Below, piece by piece: positions 7,242 to 15,548 of a stretch of DNA of 33,802 bases. Under the pieces are notes generated by a model. The model had not been told where the DNA came from, made no database searches, and saw only the letters and a program-made list of their open reading frames with translations. This stretch comes from Elusimicrobiota bacterium. Its GTDB lineage: Bacteria; Elusimicrobiota; Elusimicrobia; JACQJP01. Within the stretch, counting starts at the first letter, position 1, and the number at the start of each line of letters is the position of its first letter. The position numbers and the translations under genes are program-made. The stretch lies in assembly GCA_016204975.1 (NCBI GenBank), contig JACQJP010000029.1, positions 1 through 33,802 on the forward strand, given 5' to 3'.

Positions 7242-8912
7242 CTAGATGTTGAAGTTATATTGAGGAAGGGCGAGGATATAATGGAGATTAAATCCCACCA
7301 TGGCCCCAATCTTCAGCACCACCCCCACCATCATCAAAAGAAACACCATCGCCGTCAGATACCGCGGCCAACTGAGGTCGCGGAGATATCTCTGCGGCAT
7401 AAGAAAGCCGAAGAGGTAATAGACAAAAAGGAAAAAGAAAAGTGCGGCCACCTGCCCCGCTGTGAAGCCAAAAAGATATATTGCGGCTCCCGCCGCCGCG
7501 GCAAATATCCAGTAGAAAATCACCGCGGGTTTGAAGGAAATCTCCCGCTGCAAAAACCTGGGCCCCAGAATCCCGAAACCAAAGTAAAAAAGAAGCAGCA
7601 ACGCCCCCGCCCACAGCGGAAGGTCCCAGGTGGGAGGGGGAGGCGCCTTGTGCACCAGCCAGCTCTCCCATGGCCAGTACCAGGCAAAGTTGGGCCCCCG
7701 ACAGAAATAGCCGATGAAGATGAGAACAAACCACAGGAGGATTCCAAACAGGAAGGTGGCAATGGCGAAGGGAGACTCCCTCCAGGCGTAATACCCCACC
7801 CCCTTGGGGTTGGGGTTCACATAGGGAATGGCCATCAGCCCCACGATGATGAGATTGGGGATCATCACCCCCGCAATCCAGGGGTCAAAATACCGCAGCA
7901 GCTCCTGAAGGCCCACAAAATACCAGGGGGCCTTGGAGGGATTGGGGGTGACCGTGGGGTTGGCCAGCTCCTCCAAGGGAGCGTTCTGCAGAATGCTCCA
8001 CAGCAAAATGAAAAGCACCGTAAAACCCGCCGCGACATATTCCCGCAAGACCAGATGAGGCCAGACCTCCACCTTCTCTTCGTCGGAGGCGCTGCTCAGA
8101 GGCGCGGCGGCCCCCTCCGCAGAGCTTCGGGGACCCGGAAGCGCCAGAGGCGCGGCGGAAAAGGAATCCTTCCGGATGCGCCAGAAATGGAGCATGATCA
8201 AGGCCCCCGCCACCAAGGGCACAAAGACGCAGTGCAAGACGTAAAAACGAAGCAGGGTATTTTCCCCCACCACGGTTCCCCCTAAAAGCACAAACCGCAC
8301 ATCGTTGGCGACGTGAACCCCCAACAAACTTGAGAAAGGACCCTCGTATCCCAGAAAGGGCGTGGCCGCGGCCAAGTTCGTACCCACCGTCACCGCCCAG
8401 ATGTCCAGTTGATCCCAGGGCAGCAGATACCCGGTAAAGGAAAGAAACAGAGTCAGCGTCAAAAGCAGCACCCCGATACACCAGTTGAACTCCCGGGGCT
8501 TTTTGTAGGCTCCGGTCAGATAAACCCGGATCATATGGAGGATGACCGCCACCAGCATCGCCTGCGCCGCCCAGCGGTGCGAGTTGCGCAGGAGCTTGCC
8601 GAGGGTGATCGCGAACTCCAGGTCCTTCATGTCCCGATAGGCCAACTCCATCGTCGGACGATAGTAGAACATGAGGAAAACGCCGGTGACCGTCAAAATC
8701 AAAAAGAGCAGAAAAGAAATCCCCCCCAGCCCCCAGGTGTAGGTCCACTGCAGGGCCCGGGGGCGGATGCGGACCGGATGCAGGTGCAGCCACAGATTGC
8801 CAATGACATGGCCGGCCCGATCCCTGGGGGTATCTTTCCAAATCCCACTCCGGAAGATGCTGCGCCAGATCTGGGAGTTGATGAGGGCGGCTTTGAGGTT
8901 GGGGAAATTCAT
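7242..8912 (-). CDS. cytochrome b subunit of a quinol:cytochrome c reductase (bc1/b6f type)
   Basis: 556 residues with many transmembrane helices. Two pairs of heme-ligand histidines are visible: NSHRW...ILHMI with 13 residues between, and VLHCV...MLHFW with 14 between. This 13/14 spacing is the b6f pattern rather than the 13/13 of mitochondrial bc1. GYLLPWDQ is conserved. The Qo-site region reads APWYF where PEWY is usual, so the common glutamate is replaced. N-terminal b6-like and C-terminal subunit IV-like parts are in one chain, followed by about three extra helices. A low-complexity loop after [10 protein letters not shown] carries a family-2 repeat in the antisense orientation. Together with the adjacent Rieske protein it should oxidise quinol and move protons. 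Confidence 0.92.
   Translation of the reverse strand: MNFPNLKAALINSQIWRSIFRSGIWKDTPRDRAGHVIGNLWLHLHPVRIRPRALQWTYTWGLGGISFLLFLILTVTGVFLMFYYRPTMELAYRDMKDLEFAITLGKLLRNSHRWAAQAMLVAVILHMIRVYLTGAYKKPREFNWCIGVLLLTLTLFLSFTGYLLPWDQLDIWAVTVGTNLAAATPFLGYEGPFSSLLGVHVANDVRFVLLGGTVVGENTLLRFYVLHCVFVPLVAGALIMLHFWRIRKDSFSAAPLALPGPRSSAEGAAAPLSSASDEEKVEVWPHLVLREYVAAGFTVLFILLWSILQNAPLEELANPTVTPNPSKAPWYFVGLQELLRYFDPWIAGVMIPNLIIVGLMAIPYVNPNPKGVGYYAWRESPFAIATFLFGILLWFVLIFIGYFCRGPNFAWYWPWESWLVHKAPPPPTWDLPLWAGALLLLFYFGFGILGPRFLQREISFKPAVIFYWIFAAAAGAAIYLFGFTAGQVAALFFFLFVYYLFGFLMPQRYLRDLSWPRYLTAMVFLLMMVGVVLKIGAMVGFNLHYILALPQYNFNI
8097..8158 (+). repeat. family-2 in-frame repeat (copy B) inside cytochrome b, 14-bp direct repeats 48 bp apart
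   Basis: CTCCGCAGAGCT at 8115-8126 is followed by GGGGACCCGG and a GCGCC-AGA-GGCGC hairpin. CAGAGGCGCGGCGG occurs exactly at 8097-8110 and again at 8145-8158, a period of 48 bp (16 codons). The host gene reads the opposite strand, giving [18 protein letters not shown] in a cytoplasmic-loop-like position between conserved cytochrome b helices. The insertion preserves the frame. Confidence 0.65.
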
Positions 8913-8918
8913 CTCCGG

Positions 8919-9392
8919 TTAGACAGATACGACAAAGGGAGGCCTCTCCCGAAGTCCGGGGCGATTCTCCAAAATGGCCCTGTCAATCATGAGATCCCCG
9001 GTGGAGGCCACCTCCACCCTGCACCGCCACAGAGGTTTGGGCGCGGGTCCTGCGATGACGTCTCCCCCCGGAGTAAAGTTGGATCCATGGCACGGGCAGC
9101 GGAAACGGTTCTGGTCGCTGAACCAATTGGGAGTGCATCCCAGATGAGTGCAGCGGGCCAAAAGGGCATACAGGAAACCTTCCTTCCGGACGACCCAAAT
9201 CCGCCAGGCGGTGGTCAACTGCGTGGAGACCCCCTCCGGAAACTCCGCGGCGGGCCCGGCATTGAACTTTTGGGAAGGCTCATAGATGACGTTGGGAAAC
9301 ATAAAACGCGCTGCGGCAGCCAGATTCCCCACTGCAAACGCCACCAGGGCCGCCCATCCGGCCCATAAAAAGCTTCGGCGCGTCACGTCCAT
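8919..9392 (-). CDS. Rieske [2Fe-2S] iron-sulfur protein of the quinol oxidase complex
   Basis: 157 residues from ATG 9392. The ORF track starts at a TTG (9416). The ATG gives MDVTRRSFLWAGW, a twin-arginine-like signal (TRRSFL) expected for a Rieske protein folded before export, with AGGTG just upstream. The hydrophobic stretch AALVAFAVGNLAAAARF is the membrane anchor. The cluster ligands are CTHLGC and CPCHGS, followed by the proline loop GPAPKPLWR. It is the first gene of the seven-gene minus-strand operon, 6 bp ahead of cytochrome b, and transfers electrons from quinol at the Qo site to the multiheme cytochrome. Confidence 0.93.
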   Translation of the reverse strand: MDVTRRSFLWAGWAALVAFAVGNLAAAARFMFPNVIYEPSQKFNAGPAAEFPEGVSTQLTTAWRIWVVRKEGFLYALLARCTHLGCTPNWFSDQNRFRCPCHGSNFTPGGDVIAGPAPKPLWRCRVEVASTGDLMIDRAILENRPGLRERPPFVVSV

Positions 9393-9400
9393 CACACCTA

Positions 9401-9429
9401 CTCTAACACATTCCAAAAAAAAATGTCAA
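9401..9429 (-). promoter_or_regulatory. candidate promoter for the respiratory operon
   Basis: On the minus strand, TTGACA (9429-9424) is followed after about 18 bp by TAGAGT, a 4/6 match to TATAAT. The -10 would lie only about 7 bp before the ATG at 9392, implying a nearly leaderless message, so this is a weak proposal. The divergent tilS gene starts at 9452, so promoters for both directions must fit in about 60 bp. Confidence 0.25.
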
Positions 9430-9451
9430 ACTTTCATGTTACAATGAGGGG

Positions 9452-10204
9452 ATGGCGCCTCGAAGGGAGAAAAAAATTTGGGGGGCCCTGTGGCCGAAGA
9501 TCCGGTCCACCGTTCAAAAAAACCATCTGCTTTCCCCGGGAGACCGCGTGCTCGTCGCTTTCTCCGGCGGTCCGGACTCCACCTGCCTGGCCCACGCCTT
9601 GAAGCTTTTCTCCGTGCCCTACCGCCTTCAGCTTTTTCTCGTTCACTTTAACCACGGCCTTAGAGGAAAGGCCTGCGAGCGGGATGCGCAATGGACACAG
9701 CGCTGGGCCCGGAAACAAGGCCTGCCCATCCGCATCTTTTCCCTCCCAACCCGTCATGCGGCCCTACGCAGGGGAAATGGCACGGAGGAAGCGGCCCGGT
9801 ATCTCCGCTACCGGCGCCTGGAGAACCTGGCAAGGAACCTGAGATGTCAAAAAATCGCCACCGGTCATACCTTAGACGACCACGCGGAGACCGTCCTGCT
9901 CCATCTGCTGCGGGGAAGGCCCCGCGGCAGGCTCAAGGGAATTCCGGTCCTAAGACGCTTGACCCCACGCTCCTCCCGCAGGCTGATCCGCCCCCTGCTG
10001 GGAATCTCCCACGCGCAGGTCCTAAGGTACTTAAAGGCCCACCGACTCCGCTTCCGGCAGGACTCCACCAACCGCTCCCTCCGCTTTACGCGCAACCGAA
10101 TCCGCCGGCGCCTCATGCCCCTGCTGGAGCGCTTCAACCCCAAAATCAGGGAGCGCCTGGCGAGTCTTGCATCCGAAGGGGATTTAAGTTATCCTCAGAA
10201 GTGA
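9452..10204 (+). CDS. tilS: tRNA(Ile)-lysidine synthase, short form
   Basis: 250 residues. The PP-loop ATP pyrophosphatase motif is SGGPDS (residues 39-44), and the later motif GHTLDDHAETVLLHLLRG is diagnostic of TilS. The enzyme converts cytidine-34 of the CAU-anticodon tRNA-Ile to lysidine so that it reads AUA. The length covers the N-terminal catalytic domain and little else; the C-terminal domains of the E. coli-type enzyme (over 400 residues) are missing, as in some short bacterial forms. The C-terminal half is strongly arginine-rich (RNRIRRRLMPLLERF). It opens the long plus-strand cluster and is preceded by GAGGGG. Confidence 0.92.
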   Translation: MAPRREKKIWGALWPKIRSTVQKNHLLSPGDRVLVAFSGGPDSTCLAHALKLFSVPYRLQLFLVHFNHGLRGKACERDAQWTQRWARKQGLPIRIFSLPTRHAALRRGNGTEEAARYLRYRRLENLARNLRCQKIATGHTLDDHAETVLLHLLRGRPRGRLKGIPVLRRLTPRSSRRLIRPLLGISHAQVLRYLKAHRLRFRQDSTNRSLRFTRNRIRRRLMPLLERFNPKIRERLASLASEGDLSYPQK

Positions 10205-10213
10205 AAACACACG

Positions 10214-10723
10214 ATGGAGATCCTGTTGACGGCGGAGGCGATCCAAAAACGGGTGCGGGAGATGAGCGAAGAGATCTCCCGGGACTACCGTGGAAAAAAC
10301 CTGCTTTTGATCGGGGTTTTAAACGGAAGCTTCCTGTTTCTGGCGGATCTGGTCCGGAACCTTTCGATCCCTTGCGCGGTGGATTTCATCTCCTTGCAAT
10401 CTTATAACGGCGCCTCCTCCACCGGAGCGGTCCGAACCCTGCTGGACCTGCGCAGAGAGATCTCCGACTACTGCGCGCTCATCGTGGAGGACATCGTGGA
10501 CACAGGACTCACCCTCTCCTACCTATTGAATACCCTCCAGGCCCGGCGACCCAAATCTTTGGAGATTTGCGTCCTGGCGGACAAGGCCGAGTGCCGGAAG
10601 GTTCCCGTCCCCATCCGCTACGTCGGCTTTACCGTGCCCAACCGCTTCCTGGTCGGCTACGGTCTGGACTACGAGGGCCAATACCGCCAGTTGCCCTATA
10701 TCGGAGTCCTGGATGCGCCCTAA
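10214..10723 (+). CDS. hpt: hypoxanthine phosphoribosyltransferase
   Basis: 169 residues, a usual length for the family. The PRPP-binding loop is VEDIVDTGLTL (about residues 93-103) and the N-terminal LLIGVLNGSFLFLADL segment is typical. The C-terminal VGFTVPNRFLVGYGLDYEGQYRQLPYIGVL matches the family's base-binding end. It salvages hypoxanthine (and probably guanine) to the monophosphate in the cytoplasm. The tilS-hpt-ftsH order is a well-known bacterial arrangement. Its stop codon overlaps the ftsH start by 11 bases, indicating translational coupling. Confidence 0.93.
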   Translation: MEILLTAEAIQKRVREMSEEISRDYRGKNLLLIGVLNGSFLFLADLVRNLSIPCAVDFISLQSYNGASSTGAVRTLLDLRREISDYCALIVEDIVDTGLTLSYLLNTLQARRPKSLEICVLADKAECRKVPVPIRYVGFTVPNRFLVGYGLDYEGQYRQLPYIGVLDAP

Positions 10724-13700
10724 CTCTTCTCGAAACCTTTGGCAGTTGGTTCTGTGGGGGGTCGCCTTCCTCTTCCTAATAATGGCCTTTCAGAGCCTGC
10801 GCCAAGGCGACCAAGAAGATCAGATTCCCTACTCCCGATTCAAGCAACTCCTTCGTAAAAACCAAGTCCTCTCGGTCACCGTGGGCTCCGACAAGATCCA
10901 GGGCCAATACACATCGGAAAAGGGAGAAAGCAAAAAGTTCCGCACCGTCCCCCTGCCGGACTCCAAACTGGTGGAGGAGCTGGACGCCCATCAAGTCTCC
11001 AACTACTCCGGGGAGCCGGACAAGAGCTGGCTCATGAGCATCCTGATGAACGTCGGATGGATCTTTCTTTTTTTTCTTCTCTGGTGGTTTTTGATCGTCC
11101 GACAGGTCCAGATGGGGGGCAAGCAGGCGCTTTCCTTCGGGCGTTCCCGATCCAAAATGCAGAATACCAAAAAATCCAAGATCACCTTTGCGGATGTGGC
11201 GGGATGCGACGAGGCCAAGGAGGAGCTGCAGGAGATCATCGAGTTCCTGAAAAATCCGGCCAAGTTCCAAAAGCTGGGCGGCAAAATCCCGCGCGGGGTG
11301 CTTCTCTACGGCATACCCGGCACGGGCAAGACCTTGTTGGCCCGGGCCGTGGCCGGGGAGGCCGGGGTGCCGTTTTTCAGCTCCTCCGGCTCGGAATTTG
11401 TGGAGATGTTCGTGGGGGTCGGCGCTTCTGTCACCGGCGATACGCCGGTGCTCATCCGCAAAAACGGGCGAACCAGACTCTTGCCTATTGCAGAGTTTGT
11501 AGACGCCTACTACCGCGATGGGGAGCACAACAGGGCGATCCCTATTGAGGACGTCGAGACCTTGGGGTTTTTTGAGCGAGAGAGCAAGTTCAAGGGTTCA
11601 AAGAAAAAGACCTACTTTGGCGGCAGTCGCTGGATTCGGGTTTCGGAAGTGTTTCGCCACAAGGCAGGCAAGGTATTTGAGATTCATTACCTGGGAGGAC
11701 AGATCCGAACCACCGAAGACCACAGCATTTTCATACGCACACGCAACGGCATCCGAGCCGTGGCCACCCGCGACCTAAAACCAGGGGACCGGCTGGTTTG
11801 CTTGCCCTATCTCTCCCGCAAACTTCACCATCACCGAGACAAAAAGATCATTCCCTTCGAAATCCGTGGCCACTGCTGGGAGCAATCCTTTGAGCCCGTA
11901 GAGTTGCCGGTGTGGTCCGAGCCTCCCGAATGGGCGGAAAAGTATGCCTTTGCCATAAATCAAAAAGCCTTCCGGAGCCAGCACGCCATTGCCCAAGCAA
12001 TCGGCGTCTCTCAGGCCACGGTTGGAAACTGGCAGAGATTTTTTCACAAGCCACAGGCCCTCTCCGATCAGCGAGGCTTCAGTCGTATTCCGCAAAAGGT
12101 CATGCTTTCACCTCAACTTCTCACGCTCTTTGGACTCTACACCGCTGAAGGACGATCGAACGGCGGACCGGAATTTTGCTTCGGCGCTCACGAGTCGGCC
12201 CTTCACCAAGAAACCCTGCATCTTATGCGCCAGATATTCGGGGTGCAGGGGCGCGTGGAAACCACCGACACCAACTCGGTCCGCTTGCATTTTCCCCCTC
12301 CTTTGTTAGGAGAGTTCTTTGAATCTCACTGCGGCAACGGTGCCCACCACAAGCACGTACCTGAGTTTCTCTGGAATTGTCCCAGGGAATACTTTTTGGC
12401 CTACCTGGAAGGTTGGCTGAAGGGAGATGGATATGCCGCAGCCGATGGAAAACTCTCCGGCACCTCGGTCTCCAAGCGACTGATCAGGGAACTCCTCTGG
12501 CTGTGCTCGATGCACGGCATCAAAGCAGGCATGCGCAAGATGGTATTTCCTGCAGGCCGACAGATTCGTAAAAACGGAAAGCCACTCCCCGAGACGACCG
12601 CCTGGAACCTGATCCTCTCCAAGAGCTGGAACCCTTTCCGACCCGGCCCACAATCCCCACAATCTAAATCCCTCATTGTCCGCCGCGTCGTAGAAAAACC
12701 TCACGCGGGCTACGTCTATGACCTTTGCGGATGCGACGGCGAGGCGTTCTTCGGCGGGGACAAACCCATCCTCCTCCACAATAGTCGAGTGCGGGATCTT
12801 TTTGAGCAGGCCAAGAAAAACTCCCCGGCGGTCATCTTCGTGGATGAGTTGGATGCGGTCGGACGTTACCGCTTTGCGGGAATCGGTGGGGGCCACGACG
12901 AAAGAGAGCAGACCTTAAACCAGCTCCTGGTGGAGTTGGACGGCTTCGACACCAAGGAAGGGGTGATCTTTCTGGGCAGCACCAACCGCCCCGACGTCAT
13001 CGACCCCGCCCTGCTGCGCCCGGGACGCTTCGACCGGCACGTCAACATCCCCCCTCCGGACATCAAAGGCCGCGAACAGATATTGAAGGTGCACGCTAAA
13101 AAGATCAAGCTGGCCCCGGAGGCGGACCTCTCCATCATCGCCAGAAGGACCCCCGGCTTTGTGGGGGCGGATCTGGCCAACCTGGTCAACGAGGGGGCGC
13201 TCCTGGCCGCGCGGCGCAACAAGCCTGCCGTGGAGATGCCGGAGCTGGAGGAGGCCATTGACCGGGTGATGGCAGGCCCCCAGCGTAAAAGCCGCCTGAT
13301 CTCGGACAAGGAAAAAAAGATCGTGGCCTATCACGAGGCGGGCCACGCCCTGGTGGCGAAGCTCAGCGCCCACGCCGATCCGGTGCATAAGGTCTCCATC
13401 ATCCCCCGGGGACCCGCCCTGGGCTATACCCTGCAGCTGCCGACCGAAGACCGCCTGCTCAACACCCAGTCCCAACTCACCCACCGCATTCAGGTTCTGC
13501 TGGGAGGACGCTGCGCGGAGGAAGTCGTCTTTCTAAAGGAGATCACCACCGGCGCCCAGGACGACCTGGAAAAGGCCACCCACCTGGCCCACAAGATGGT
13601 GACGGAATTCGGAATGAGCCCGCTGGGTCCGGTGAGCTACAAAAGGCCGGACGGAGAGGTCTTTTTGGGGCGAGACCTGGTCAGGGAGAGAGGCCTTTCC

Positions 13701-13886
13701 GAAATGACCGCCTCCTCTATTGACCGGGAAGTCAAAAAACTTCTGGAAACCTGCTACCAGCAGGCGCGCGCCATTCTCTTGAAATACCGGGCTGCCTTGG
13801 ACGCCCTGGCCGCAAAGCTGGTGGAGCAGGAAGTGCTGGAAGGAAAGGATGTGGACTCCATCTTAAAAAACTACTCCCCCGCCTAA
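10713..13886 (+). CDS. ftsH: ATP-dependent zinc metalloprotease FtsH interrupted by an intein
   Basis: 1057 residues encoded; removing the 452-residue intein leaves about 605, normal for FtsH. The N-terminal helix ([18 protein letters not shown]) and a second helix ([16 protein letters not shown]) flank the periplasmic domain. The AAA Walker A is GIPGTGKT, the pore-loop region is EMFVGVGA, Walker B is VIFVDELDA, and the second region of homology ends [10 protein letters not shown]. The zinc site is HEAGH. FtsH degrades membrane and regulatory proteins at the inner membrane. The intein sits between Ala238 and the Ser of SRVRDLF, inside the AAA domain, so the protease should be inactive until splicing. 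The start overlaps hpt, and the stop overlaps folP as TAATG. Confidence 0.96.
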   Translation: MRPNSSRNLWQLVLWGVAFLFLIMAFQSLRQGDQEDQIPYSRFKQLLRKNQVLSVTVGSDKIQGQYTSEKGESKKFRTVPLPDSKLVEELDAHQVSNYSGEPDKSWLMSILMNVGWIFLFFLLWWFLIVRQVQMGGKQALSFGRSRSKMQNTKKSKITFADVAGCDEAKEELQEIIEFLKNPAKFQKLGGKIPRGVLLYGIPGTGKTLLARAVAGEAGVPFFSSSGSEFVEMFVGVGASVTGDTPVLIRKNGRTRLLPIAEFVDAYYRDGEHNRAIPIEDVETLGFFERESKFKGSKKKTYFGGSRWIRVSEVFRHKAGKVFEIHYLGGQIRTTEDHSIFIRTRNGIRAVATRDLKPGDRLVCLPYLSRKLHHHRDKKIIPFEIRGHCWEQSFEPVELPVWSEPPEWAEKYAFAINQKAFRSQHAIAQAIGVSQATVGNWQRFFHKPQALSDQRGFSRIPQKVMLSPQLLTLFGLYTAEGRSNGGPEFCFGAHESALHQETLHLMRQIFGVQGRVETTDTNSVRLHFPPPLLGEFFESHCGNGAHHKHVPEFLWNCPREYFLAYLEGWLKGDGYAAADGKLSGTSVSKRLIRELLWLCSMHGIKAGMRKMVFPAGRQIRKNGKPLPETTAWNLILSKSWNPFRPGPQSPQSKSLIVRRVVEKPHAGYVYDLCGCDGEAFFGGDKPILLHNSRVRDLFEQAKKNSPAVIFVDELDAVGRYRFAGIGGGHDEREQTLNQLLVELDGFDTKEGVIFLGSTNRPDVIDPALLRPGRFDRHVNIPPPDIKGREQILKVHAKKIKLAPEADLSIIARRTPGFVGADLANLVNEGALLAARRNKPAVEMPELEEAIDRVMAGPQRKSRLISDKEKKIVAYHEAGHALVAKLSAHADPVHKVSIIPRGPALGYTLQLPTEDRLLNTQSQLTHRIQVLLGGRCAEEVVFLKEITTGAQDDLEKATHLAHKMVTEFGMSPLGPVSYKRPDGEVFLGRDLVRERGLSEMTASSIDREVKKLLETCYQQARAILLKYRAALDALAAKLVEQEVLEGKDVDSILKNYSPA
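11427..12782 (+). mobile_element. FtsH intein with LAGLIDADG homing endonuclease and helix-turn-helix segment
   Basis: 452 residues, FtsH positions 239-690. It starts with Ser1 in SVTGDTPVL (block A). TTEDHS is block B, with the conserved Thr and His. It ends in ILLHN (block G, His-Asn) followed by extein Ser+1. Block F is [17 protein letters not shown]. The endonuclease carries two LAGLIDADG-like helices, LFGLYTAEG (near residue 471) and [10 protein letters not shown] (near 564). Between the first splicing part and the endonuclease lies a helix-turn-helix-like stretch ([20 protein letters not shown], near 425), which could aid DNA recognition. All splice-junction residues are present, so splicing looks intact. 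The insertion point is a highly conserved codon run, as is typical for homing. Confidence 0.93.
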
Positions 13887-14758
13887 TGCCCTTGGCCGGC
13901 CTTCTCCCGAAAACATCCCTGAAAGAAACTCTCAAGGGCAGGCTTCCGAAAATCATGGGGGTGGTCAACGTGACCCCCGACTCCTTTTACGAGGGGGGGC
14001 GGTGCCCCCAGCCCTCCCAGGCCATAGAGCGCGCCCTACAACTCGTGGAGGAGGGGGCGGATATCCTGGACATCGGAGGAGAATCCTCCCGCCCAGGAGC
14101 CGAGCCCATCGGTCCAGCGCAGGAACTGGAGCGCGTACTGGAGGTGATCGAGGCCCTGGCTTCCAAAACCAAAATCCCCATCTCCATTGATACCGTCAAG
14201 GCCTCCGTGGCCTCCCAGGCCTTAAGGGCCGGGGCCTCCTGGATCAACGATATCTCCGCGCTCCGCTATGATCCCCAGATGCTGTCCGTTTGCCAAAAGC
14301 ACCCATGCCCCATTCTCCTGATGCATATGCAGGGAACTCCAAAGACCATGCAGCAAAAACCTGCCTATGCCCAGGTGGTCCCGGAGATCATCCGGTTTTT
14401 CAGGGAAAGGCTTCAAGTCTTAAGCCGCGGGGGAATTTCCCCGGAGCGTATCCTGCTGGACCCAGGCATCGGCTTTGGAAAAACGCTGGACCACAACCTC
14501 CAGATACTCAAAAACTTGGACGAGTTCCGGCGTTTGGGACGGCCGCTGGCGGTAGGGGCCTCCCGAAAATCCTTCATCGCCCAGGGCTGGAAAAGGACCC
14601 ATCCGGACGCAGAGGAACTCGCGCCCCCACAACGCCTGGAGGGCTCCCTGGCCGCCGCGATCTGGTGCGCCTGGAAGGGGGTGGAGATCCTGCGCGTCCA
14701 CGATGTCTTAGCCACCCGGCGTGCCCTGGCGGTGATCTCAGAGATTCAAGATGTCTAA
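13886..14758 (+). CDS. folP: dihydropteroate synthase
   Basis: 290 residues. Characteristic motifs are NVTPDSFYEGG (pterin-binding start), DIGGESSRPGA, DPGIGFGKTLDHN and GASRKSFI. It condenses hydroxymethyl-dihydropterin diphosphate with p-aminobenzoate in folate synthesis and is the target class of sulfonamides. ATG 13886 shares one base with the ftsH stop and gives about 20 extra residues before the conserved PKIMGVVNVTPDSF; these are probably a natural extension. It overlaps cdaA by eight bases, so the genes are translationally coupled. Confidence 0.95.
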   Translation: MPLAGLLPKTSLKETLKGRLPKIMGVVNVTPDSFYEGGRCPQPSQAIERALQLVEEGADILDIGGESSRPGAEPIGPAQELERVLEVIEALASKTKIPISIDTVKASVASQALRAGASWINDISALRYDPQMLSVCQKHPCPILLMHMQGTPKTMQQKPAYAQVVPEIIRFFRERLQVLSRGGISPERILLDPGIGFGKTLDHNLQILKNLDEFRRLGRPLAVGASRKSFIAQGWKRTHPDAEELAPPQRLEGSLAAAIWCAWKGVEILRVHDVLATRRALAVISEIQDV

Positions 14759-15545
14759 CCCATCGGTCCTGAGGACCCTCCTGGACATCCTGGACATCTT
14801 GGTGGTCACCTTTCTCACCTACCGCCTGGTCCTTTTGATCCGCGGCACCCGTGCGATGCAGGTGGCCTGGGGGCTGGTGATTCTTTTTCTACTGACCGCC
14901 CTGGCCCAGGCCCTGAAGCTCAAGGCCACCACGTGGCTTTTGCACCAGTTCTGGCTGGCCGGCATTGTGCTTTTGATCGTGGTCTTTCAGTCGGAGATCC
15001 GCGCCGCCTTGGCCAAGCTCGGCAGCCAATCCCTGGGAAACATCCTGGTGACCCCGAAGCTGGAGTTCATCGGTGAGGTGATTGAGGCGATCAAAGAATG
15101 CTCCGCAAAAAGGATCGGGGCCTTGATTGTTCTAGAGCAAGAGATCGGATTAAAAAATTTTGTGGAGACCGGGGCCATCTTGCATGCCGAGGTGAGCCGA
15201 GAGCTGATCCTGTCGCTTTTGAACCCCTCCTCCCCCCTCCACGACGGAGCCCTCATCATCGAGCATGCCCGGCTGACCGCGGCGGCATGCCTCTTGCCCC
15301 TCACCCAGGAGCAGGAGGTTTCAAAAATCCTGGGCACCCGGCACCGGGCGGCGATCGGCCTGACTGAAATCTCAGACGCCCTGGTTTTGGTTGTCTCGGA
15401 GCAGACCGGCGGGATCTCGCTGGCCCGAGGAGGGAAACTCCACCAGGATGTGGATCCGGAAAAGATGCGGGAGGAGCTCACGGCCCTCTACCGTTCCAAA
15501 GCGGAAAAATCGCTTTTGAGAAAGGTGGCCGCGGGAAAAACGTAA
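14751..15545 (+). CDS. cdaA: membrane-bound diadenylate cyclase CdaA (c-di-AMP synthase)
   Basis: 264 residues. Three N-terminal hydrophobic segments (ILDILVVTFLTYRLVLLI; VAWGLVILFLLTALAQAL; FWLAGIVLLIVVF) are followed by the DisA_N/DAC domain with the catalytic DGA (LHDGALII) and RHR (GTRHRAAIG) motifs. It makes cyclic di-AMP from two ATP at the inner membrane. In Gram-positive bacteria cdaA is followed by cdaR and glmM, and GlmM binds and restrains CdaA. Here cdaR is absent and glmM follows directly after 3 bp. Regulation of c-di-AMP by the amino-sugar pathway is therefore a plausible inference. Confidence 0.94.
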   Translation: MSNPSVLRTLLDILDILVVTFLTYRLVLLIRGTRAMQVAWGLVILFLLTALAQALKLKATTWLLHQFWLAGIVLLIVVFQSEIRAALAKLGSQSLGNILVTPKLEFIGEVIEAIKECSAKRIGALIVLEQEIGLKNFVETGAILHAEVSRELILSLLNPSSPLHDGALIIEHARLTAAACLLPLTQEQEVSKILGTRHRAAIGLTEISDALVLVVSEQTGGISLARGGKLHQDVDPEKMREELTALYRSKAEKSLLRKVAAGKT

Positions 15546-15548
15546 GGC

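Noticed and set aside
7260-8285. 341-aa plus-strand ORF opposite cytochrome b
   Set aside because: Histidine/glutamine/arginine-rich translation typical of the reverse complement of hydrophobic transmembrane codons.
11427-12782. LAGLIDADG endonuclease as a free-standing homing gene or group I intron
   Set aside because: It is continuous and in frame with FtsH, with N- and C-terminal splicing blocks, so it is an intein rather than an intron or separate gene.
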